Source: Halicephalobus mephisto (lineage: Eukaryota; Nematoda; Chromadorea; Rhabditida; Panagrolaimidae). From it: a stretch of 57,053 nucleotides of DNA. Shown in pieces: positions 49,208 to 57,053 of this stretch (position 1 is its first letter; each line of letters opens with the position of its first letter). A model generated the notes under the pieces. That model was given only the letters and a program-made list of their open reading frames with translations, did not search any database and had not been told where the DNA came from. A program made the position numbers and the translations under genes. The stretch lies in the NCBI GenBank assembly GCA_009193035.1, contig SWDT01000413.1, positions 1-57,053 of the forward strand. The letters run 5' to 3'.

Positions 49208-50325
49208 TTATATTTCCCATATGTTATAATTTTTAATGAAAGTGATATATGATTTTGCAATTTTCAACTTAGTCTCTTCTGTTCGTATTCTGATCTCCTT
49301 TATTCTATTGTCCATGTCTGTGTCGTTTATTCCACTGTTTTTTTCCAGTAAACTCACTAATCGCTCACAATAAGAATCCATTTTGCGAACCATTTCTTCT
49401 ATGGTATCAAGTATCATTTCTTTCTTCTGTCCTGATCTGGACTTTTTCTTCGGAAATGCCCATTCTTCTTCCGGTTTCAATTGACTAAAATCACCGATAT
49501 CATCCGCTCTTCTGGTATCCAAATTATTAACTTTCCCAGGATCAAAATTATCATCTGCTCTTCTGAAATCCAAATCACAATGTTGATCATATTCATCCGA
49601 GACAGTGGGTAAGGGAGAAAATCTTCTGATTGGGTAAGAAAACTCAGTATCGCAATTTTTTTCACTTTGAGGAGTACTAATAGATAGACTTTGAATCCCA
49701 AGTTCCGGAACCCTCAATCCTTCGATCTTTCCACGACCAATTCTATCGAGTATAGGTTCTTCAGCCTGAAATTTAATAGTCTATATTTTTTCATATTAAT
49801 CTCTTATCTTACCGAAAGCAACAACACCATTTCCACTTTTCTTTGCTTCCAAGTATTTCCCTTTAGTCTGAGAAATGAACCTTTGATACCATTGATAAAG
49901 GTCTTTATACAAATTATATCTCAGGAATATTTTTCTAATTCGATTTTCTAACTCTTGCCAGTGCTCTTTCCTTTTTTGATTGGCATTAGAAACTCTTGAT
50001 CTATTGAGCTGATGCAACTTATATTTATCAAAATACAAGCGACCAATTGCATAAGCCAAGTTTTCTTTTTCTTTAACTTGTAATCTTGGTCCTGTCGTCT
50101 TTATAAAACACCGGATTTTGCACGGAAAGAAAGAAGAGGCTCCAAGAAGGAAAAAATTGAGCGTCTAAAACAATTAGATGAATTCGAACTAAAGTGATAT
50201 ATGAAACAAACCTGTACAGAGAACAAGTAGCTGTGAATTGATCCTCTACCGCAAAAAATTGAAGATGAAGAATCGACTTCATCAACAGAATCACTTTTCA
50301 AGAATACCAAGAAATAGATCAACAA
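49208..50325 (-). CDS. unrecognised charged protein, model uncertain
   Basis: Three coding blocks, about 50325-50214, about 50168-49812 and about 49765-49208. The middle block is Lys/Arg/Tyr-rich and helical (RKEHWQELENRIRKIFLRYN, LYKDLYQWYQRF). The last block contains a double motif LDFRRADD...LDTRRADD, a basic KKKSRSGQKKE stretch and a C-terminal coiled-coil-like segment (MILDTIEEMVRKMDSYCERL). The obvious GTAAGA donor after GVVAF leaves the following block one base out of phase, and no ATG is seen at the expected start. So the model is incomplete or the gene is damaged. No homologous family recognised. Confidence 0.35.
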
Positions 50326-50511
50326 GTTTATGGGAAAGTTTTGAAAGAAAATGTAAATTAGTTAAGACACATTGTTTACCTTCCCTAAATGCTGCGCGCA
50401 GGTTGCAATTTTGATTTTGATGTCAACATCAATTCTTTATAAACCTCTACACGGTTTTATTTTTGCATATAAACTCCTTCATTGGTGTACCCTCAGAGAA
50501 AAGAACCATTT

Positions 50512-50648
50512 TTAACAAATTGCACATCTGCCACAAGTGCGAGAACAATATTCATTCGTCATATCATAGTAGTGTGTGTGATCACAGAATCTGCCAGCTA
50601 TAGGACAATCAGAAGTCCCGGTACTCGGGTTAACTCTGTCGACACACG
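50512..50648 (-). CDS. C-terminal exon with one ShKT (SXC) domain
   Basis: An exon bounded by TTACTTCCAG and a TAA reads a complete six-cysteine ShKT domain with the nematode spacing, beginning CVDRVNPSTG and ending CSRTCGRC. An upstream exon (about 50682-50715, RNPSRCNPP) can be joined in phase. The signal peptide exon was not identified. In nematodes such domains occur in secreted astacins, tyrosinases and small Cys-rich proteins, so function cannot be assigned from one domain. The reading frame is short and has no Met of its own. Confidence 0.6.
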
Positions 50649-50719
50649 CTGGAAGTAAACATTTGTACAGAACTTCAACTCGAAACTCACGAGGATTGCA
50701 TCGACTCGGATTTCTAGAA

Positions 50720-52230
50720 CTTTCTGAAACATTTCAGAACTCGAGGTTCTAGATCTTTGTTTCGAAATCATATTTTTATAAAAATAAGAAATAAATATCG
50801 TTATAAAATTGTTTTTGCACAAATTATTAGCCTTTTCTAACAACTTCTACTATTCTCGATTTGATATGTTGATTCTAAAATTCTTAAGAAATACTGGAAT
50901 CTTTTAGAAAGTTCTAAACCTATGAATCAAAGTGATTTCGTAAGTTTCATTTACAATGTTTATAATAGCATGATTCTTGGGATTCCTTAACTTTCGTGCT
51001 GAAGTGGAATCTAATGCATATTCCTACGATAAAAATCTTTTCTAAAACGGTAATTGTTCCTGCCATTTCTGGGATCAAGTTCTGTAGTGTTGTTATGTAT
51101 CAGATATCGTTGGATAAAGAGTGTGTTGAGAAATTATGTCTACCCATTACTAGAGGAAGTCCATATCATTTCACGTACAAAACGAATCGAAAGAAAGAAG
51201 TGGAAAATCTGGTAATTCGGTAGTGAAATCAATTTGCCTTATTTTCCTATTTTAATAACAATTTTGGAAGTTCCCAGAATATCCATGAGTTGAATACTGA
51301 ATAATTCCAGGAATTTAAATAACAGTGTGTCTACCGATGATATGAGAGGATAAAAGATTCTCAGTATTTGAGACATTTGGGGAATTAAAACCTTCATTCA
51401 AATATGAGAAAGAACTGATGCCCAAGTTTATGCTTTCTGGAAAATAACTCTTCTTTCTTTTGAGGAATGTTTTAAACACAACAGAGAATTTTCTTCGGGA
51501 ATTGGAGATTCTACGAGTACTATTGTCGTTGAGGAGATCCGTTCTGTAAGATACTAATTGAACTGAGCAAGGAGCAAGAAGATATTGTTATAATCTCTAG
51601 TTTCTTTGAAAAAGTTATGAACTGTGAGAAAGTAGTCAACTACAGTGAATGAATGAGGACTGAAAGTGAGTATGTCATCAATTCTACAATATCTTCCACA
51701 AATCAGGTCAAATATCAGGGAATTTGACATTCGGATTTGAAATCTAATTTGTTTCTTATTCAATTAATATTGATTATTGATGGTAATATTGTTCTTGATA
51801 GATTGATTTAAATGACAATGAAGTTGATTTCTGTAAATAATGTTTCTGATCTTTGAAATGTTATTCATCTGTGGTGGAGTAAAGTAAATTCAGAGCACAA
51901 AGGTGTGAATAAAATTTAGTTTCGAGATTAATCTTGCAGAATTCAGTTCAAAGAGCATTTCACTGGTCTGTATTTGATTTTGTTTTTAATTTTTCTTTTT
52001 CATTTGTTGAGAGCATTTTATGGACTTTAATTATAACGATTTGATATTTTCAGATTGAATATCGGAAATTATAATCAATAAATTTCGTTCACATCTTAGT
52101 CTCTAAGTTGTAGATAAAGTAGTGATGGACACACGGAGCCTAATCAGAAGAAAGAGGATTAGAAGAGGTTCCATCACCGAGTAAAATAGTATTATTAGGA
52201 TGTTGTCAATAGTCATTTTATTGATATTCA
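50720..52230. other. spacer upstream of the Hsp70-like gene
   Basis: No supported gene. A 75-codon frame at 50996-51223 is unremarkable. The rest has mixed composition with scattered stops. The last about 150 bp before 52231 probably contain the promoter or leader of the Hsp70-like gene. Confidence 0.45.
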
Positions 52231-54319
52231 ATGGAACAGTCGTCGTCTACAGTTGCTCGCTCCGAAAAAAAATCTATTGCTTGTGGTATTACTAAACAGT
52301 GGAATGAATTTGAAATCAGAACTTATAATGTAGAAACAAAAAAATCTGATTATTCCTGGTTTAAAGATAAATCCATTCATGAAATTATTGATGAGCTAAT
52401 TAGAAAGTATGGAGATTATATTGGGATTATTGTTATATATCATATATTGAGTTATTTCAAAAAAGAAGATTTCAAGAAATATGGTAATCTAATCCATCTC
52501 GCTACGAAAGACGAACTAGATTTTAATTGTGATTTGGAAGAAAAAGTTGAATACTCTGTTGGGGAGTTGATTATTCGGTTTTATTACAATAAGATTACTT
52601 TATATGAATGCACAACAGCTACCGGAGGAAGAGTGACATGGAAAGAGGTGGATGAAAGAAAACATGGATTCAGTAAACGTATTGATTTCGAGTACGCTGC
52701 AAGGATGTTCGGTCTCAGAATGAACCAAGTTCATGTTGTTTTTGAGGATAGTCGAGAGGAGGTTAATGAACTGTATGGTTCCGAATTGGACAAATACGGT
52801 TTCAAAAGTATCAATTTTATTGAAAGGGAATGGAGGAAGGAGTTACTCCTTGCCAGACATTTAATTTCTGATCCAGAAGTTTCCGTCTTAGTTAAAATTG
52901 AAGATGCTGATAAACTCAACCTCCCAACTTACACCATTGAAGATTGTAATTTCATCCACATTCCAAAACTAATTGAAAAATATGAAGCAAGAACGGACAT
53001 TATGGGAATCGACCTCGGATCAACTAGGTCTGTCCTGGCTGTCTCTAGAAACAGACAAATCCATGTCATTCCATTTGACAACTCTTCTCCTGGAGACCTC
53101 TGGACAGAATCTGTAGTCTCATTTGATGAAGAGAAACCGATTATTGGAAGAGCAGCGGTCAGAAGACTCAGAACCAAACCTGATTATGTTATTTTCGACC
53201 ATAAACTTTTGTGTAATGGAGGTCATCGATATAATAACTCAGAACAATTAATATGGCCTTTCAAGTACAATCTCAAAGAGGATCAGCCACGATTGGAATC
53301 ACAGACCTGTCGAGGTTTGGAAGATTTTTCCCTATCAAAGATCAACGCAATCTTTCTGGAAAGGATGACAAAAGCAGCAAGTGAGTATCAGGATGTATTT
53401 AATAATTGGACTTCTGTAAGAAAAGCAGTCATCACTGTCCCGAGATACTATATACGTGATTCCTGGGGAAACGATATTCTGGATCCTCTTATCTCTAGTG
53501 CCATTGAAGCAGCGAAGTTGGCTAATATAGAAGTGATAGACATCATTGAAGAGACCCATGCCGATCTCTTATATTATTTGTCCAATGATAGGTATTCTGA
53601 AATTATCAAACCAGGAATAAGGATTGCCATCTTCGACATTGGAGGAGGAACCTGTATTTGGAAAGTTTATGAAATTTCAGAACATGAAAGCAAAATGTAT
53701 GCAACTTGTATCAGAGAATCAGATTCAGATTACGATGCCTTCTGTTCAGGAAGAGATATTGACAACATAATTATTAATGAGCTAGAAAAATCAATTCCAA
53801 AAAATTTAAGAAGTGATGTGAAACTAAGAACATTGGAAGCAGCGAAGAAGATCAAACATGAGCTTTCTTTTGAGGAGAAAACAAAGTGAGTCAAATATTA
53901 TGATAAATGAGAAAACCATTTATTTCAGGCTTGATTTGTCGGATATTCATTCTTGTCTTGAGGGAATGGTCGAGTTCACAAGGGAGTGATTTGAAGAGAA
54001 ATTAAAAACACGTTTTGGAAATAATTATAATTATTATTATACATTTAAATCACATCCACTTCCAACTCAAAGGAAGGATCGATGTGAATGGAGAACATAT
54101 TGGGATTCACAATATGCTTCATTCAATGACGTAGATATTGTCTTCTTAGCTGGAGGAACTTGTAGAATTCCTTTTGTTCAAGAATGGATTAAAGAACAGT
54201 TTCCTAAAGCAAAAATGATCATAGACGGACAACTGGAGATCATCACAGCCACTGGAGCTGCCATACACGCTCTTCAAGTCCTCAGCGGAGAGGTTGAGCC
54301 TTACATCATAGTTATTTAA
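52231..54319 (+). pseudogene. Hsp70-ATPase-like gene with a novel N-terminus and one in-frame TGA
   Basis: Exon 1 is 52231-53885 and exon 2 is 53929-54319, joined in phase. Residues 1-about 250 are an extension of unknown fold (HEIIDELIRKYGDYIGIIVI, RVTWKEVDERKHGF). Then comes an Hsp70-type nucleotide-binding domain: IMGIDLGSTRSVLAVS (phosphate 1), AVITVPRYYIRDSW, IAIFDIGGGTCIWKV (phosphate 2), EGMVEFTRE, stop, FEEKL, and VFLAGGTCRIPFVQEWI (adenosine). The TGA at 53987-53989 falls where Hsp70s have ITRARFEEL. The frame then runs open for about 110 codons to TAA. There is no Hsp70 substrate-binding domain. It is either a young pseudogene, a readthrough gene, or an assembly error. Truncation at TGA would remove the adenosine-binding part. 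Confidence 0.65.
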
Positions 54320-56200
54320 AACTAGGATTAAATACCGTACTCACAGAAAGAACAGATAAAAGACGTAGGCTACCGAATTAGTGTTTTCGAATTATAAATT
54401 GACTATTATGAAAGATCTTATGTTCCATATCTGTTTTACAACTATCTCCAAAATGCTTACTGTCGAAAAACCTTGATTATTATACGTCAAAACTCCATAA
54501 AGAAAGGAGTAAGAAATCCATGTAACTTATGCATTTTTCATAAAGTAAAATTGATGGTGAATAAATAAACTGATTCCAATTTAAATACAAATCTCAAATA
54601 TTTATATAAAATATCAATAAAACAGAAACAAAACTTACTTTTATAGTTATAATACCAATCACGGCGTCATAGACAGTTTATTGTAGAGACACAAAAAATC
54701 AACTTTTTTGCCGATCAGCTTCAAAAAACAGAAGATAAAAATGACTGAGAATACAGAATGAGAAAAAGAAAAACTCATAAAATGAAGAAATCCGACTTGA
54801 AATACTTTCGGTGAAATGAAGGAAAACATCTGGAAGATTTTGCAATTAACCAGTCAATAAAAGTGAGGGAATTACTTGGCGTCACAATATTTTAAGCTTA
54901 AAAAGTTGTGTTTTACTACTTTTGTGCATCTAAAAAGTAAATGTATGATTACTGGAAATTTACACTCTATATGAGAATAATAAAACAATGTCGATTGAAA
55001 TTCAAACGAACATGTTTCTGATCAACGACAGTATTTTTCAATAAAGGAACTGTTTTATTCCATGCAAATTAAAGTTTTCCCAGTGTCTCTAATTTTTGAC
55101 TAGCTTCTGAACTAAGAAAAAGTTTTAATAATTCTGTCTCTTCAGATAGATAGGAGTTCTAATGGAAGCAAATGGAAATTTCGGTGTGGCAATGGTAGTC
55201 TATGTCACATTTCATCCAAAAGGACGAATCTTGAGATTTCTCATTTTCTTATGTTAGGACCATTCAAATCTTATTTTCTGTGATTTTTTACTTTTTTTTA
55301 AAATTATTGATGAAAATTAATTTTTAACATCTTTTTACAATAGATAAAGCATTTAGAAATAGAAAAGACTCACTTTTCACATCAATAATATTAAATTTGT
55401 CTTAAACTATGAGTTATAATGCATTATATCAATATTTTAAAGAGAATTTTATGAATCTATCAATTGCCGTAATTGTAATAAGGTAATGAATAGTAGTTCC
55501 GAACAGTTATTTTATCTAATGTTTGTTAGTGATATAGGAGGATATAACTAAAATAGTTGAGTTCATGGCTATATATTCCCAGCTTTTTTCAAGCTTCCGA
55601 CTCAACCCTAAGCATAATTCGTTAGCAGTTACTCAAGTTCTGTCACTAGAGACATGATTTTTTACTTCAACTCCTAACTTGATACATGGCATTTTACTGC
55701 AAAGCATTCATCATTTTGCAACTGAATAGATCTATGATAATAATTGGATATATTATTTTTGTAAAAATGCATCTAAATGATTAATTGTAAGTACGAAGAT
55801 GGAGAAAATTGTAAAATATATTGTACCAATTAAGTAACAACGAGAAGTAGATTTAATGGTAAGTAATTCTAAAAACTAGGAAATCTGTGGTCCTAACACG
55901 AAAAAAAAAAGAAATCTCAAGGTTCCCCCATTTTGGGCGAAATGTGACATAGACCATCTTTGTCCCAGTTAGTTCTCTTTTTATTTACACACTTTCAAAG
56001 TAGCCCGTTTTTTTTGGCGTTATGTCTCAATTTGTTTCCACTTTTATCTAGCAGACTTTTTTGTATTTCCCTGTGTTCATAGCCGTCCCTTTCAACCCTT
56101 GTTCCAATTTGATATATAACTACGTAGAATTTATTAATTAACATTGTTAATATTTTCTTCTAGCATTTTATAATATGCGCTTATATTTTAGATTTTCGTA
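54320..56200. other. spacer holding a TIR-bounded element
   Basis: 54.32-55.19 kb: AT-rich, no gene seen. 55.19-55.96 kb: element with inverted terminal repeats. 55.97-56.20 kb: probable upstream region of the ubiquitin-like gene, with an acceptor-like ATATTTTAG at 56191. Confidence 0.55.
55192..55957. mobile_element. 766-bp element with about 70-bp inverted terminal repeats
   Basis: The left end 55192-55262 (ATGGTAGTCTATGTCACATT ... TTGAGATTTC ... TGTTAGGACCA) is repeated in inverted form at 55888-55957. The two arms differ by about 20 percent including small indels. The interior has no open frame, so it looks like a non-autonomous DNA transposon. No clear target-site duplication is visible. 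Confidence 0.75.
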
Positions 56201-57053
56201 ATGCAATTGTTCATCGTTTTGCACGATAACGAAGGAGTTTGCCACATGAAATTCGTATTCGAATTCTATGATGGGGTATTTTTATATAGAATAATTAATT
56301 ATTAATCAAAATTTATTTTAGACCACGTTGAGGAAACTGAAGGAAAAGATTTATTCGAAATAGGAAATTGATAACGAAGATCAGGAATTATTTTTTTTTA
56401 ATGGAGACAAAATCTTTGGATTCGCCTCAAATAGTACTTTATCTGAAATTGGATTAAAAGATATGGATACGGTGATCGTGGTGAGTAATTTTATAATGAT
56501 ATTCTTTGTTTTTTGCTCTATGGACATGATTTTCGATATAGATCCTGCTAGATTCATCTTTATAGTTAGGATTGGAAAACAGCTTCTTATCTTTGCAGAA
56601 ATGATTTTAATTTATGGTTAATATAATGTATTTCAGAAACATTCACTCCTTGGTCATTGGAAGGCATATGTCATCGCAATAGACGGATTTAAGAAAACAC
56701 AGTACAGCAATACGAAGCGATCTATGGCTGTTGCTGCTCAGAAATATTATGATATGCTTCTTGAATCTTTATTTTTTGTTATGTACCGCGAGTTCGAATC
56801 AAAAGCCTCGAATCTCCATCAGCCGATTGCCAAATACTTGGACAACAATACTTCTCCGATTATGAATGCCGCAACGCATTTCTTTAAATTGAAAGTGTTC
56901 GATGGAAAGAATCCTGTTGTTAAATTTGAAGATGTGGACCCAGATGAAGGTTCAAGAGCCGCTGTTATGTGCAAGGTGAAGATTGGTTCTGATGTATTTC
57001 GATATCGCATAAAGACCAACCATAGTGCCGGACACAGGAGACAAGGTAATGTT
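56201..57053 (+). pseudogene. ubiquitin-like-domain protein with an in-frame TAG, cut by window end
   Basis: Exon 1 is 56201-about 56277, exon 2 about 56321-56480, exon 3 about 56638 to the window edge. An acceptor-like TATTTTAG lies 9 bases before the ATG. Exons 1-2 encode a ubiquitin-like fold: MQLFIVLHDNEG, TTLRKLKEKIYSK, then a TAG (56361), EIDNEDQELFFFNGDKIFGF, and TLSEIGLKDMDTVIV. The frame is the same on both sides of the stop. Exon 3 is open for 138 codons (GHWKAYVIAIDGFKKTQYSN, KYYDMLLESLFFVMYREF) with no family recognised, and has no stop before the edge. It is a pseudogene, readthrough gene or assembly error; restart downstream of the TAG would lose half of the domain. Confidence 0.55.

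Noticed and set aside
53980..53995. Selenocysteine reading of the in-frame TGA
   Set aside because: The position is Arg, not Cys, in the family, and I see no convincing SECIS-like hairpin downstream by eye.

Overview
The window looks like part of a nematode nuclear genome: AT-rich, with intron-dense genes, mostly 40-60 bp introns plus a few long AT-rich ones, short intergenic gaps, and AG acceptors a few bases upstream of start codons that fit spliced-leader trans-splicing. Supporting content is a nematode-type ShKT domain, an EB-module proline-rich secreted protein, and clear animal orthologues (SGSM/TBC-8, CHIC, PHLPP, GOSR1, NUDCD1, RBBP6, ARHGAP12/15/27-type, SMCR8, Cramped, Derlin-2). 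I cannot name the species. All gene models were built by hand from reading frames and GT/AG sites, so exon edges are inferred.

Layout. 0.4-2.9 kb: a frameshifted gene relic (-) with a diverged inverted partial copy, and a possible tRNA-derived element at the left edge. 3.4-5.1 kb: two small secreted Cu/Zn-SOD-like genes, tail to tail, both lacking the copper ligands. 5.3-10.7 kb (-): an SGSM/TBC-8-type RUN-TBC Rab GAP with a 63-bp satellite in one intron. 10.7-13.8 kb: AT-rich intergenic DNA with a palindromic ATCGAT repeat. 13.8-14.4 kb (+): CHIC. 17.0-23.8 kb (+): PHLPP, with a tandemly duplicated splice donor and two copies of a MITE-like element in introns. 24.6-26.3 kb (+): an orphan 7TM receptor. 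26.4-27.3 kb (-): GOSR1, divergent from NUDCD1.

27.6-43.3 kb is a dense run of plus-strand housekeeping and signalling genes: NUDCD1, RBBP6, ARHGAP, SMCR8, Cramped, Derlin. Several gaps are 230-350 bp with acceptor-like sites upstream of the start, as in nematode operons. They do not form one obvious pathway, but membrane traffic and proteostasis recur (GOSR1, SMCR8, Derlin, the TBC GAP).

43.6-50.7 kb (-) is enriched in exported or leaderless extracellular-type proteins: an EB/proline-rich protein, a leaderless galectin-like protein with a YPGGP-repeat tail and a Ser/His-rich end, an unrecognised Lys-rich protein, and a ShKT domain exon. 52.2-57.1 kb (+) holds two stress/ubiquitin-type genes, an Hsp70-ATPase-like protein with a long novel N-terminus and a ubiquitin-like-domain protein cut by the window edge. 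Each is interrupted by one in-frame stop codon, and a TIR-bounded element lies between them.

The best leads are the paired copper-less SOD-like genes, the galectin/YPGGP fusion, and the two single-stop genes at the right end.
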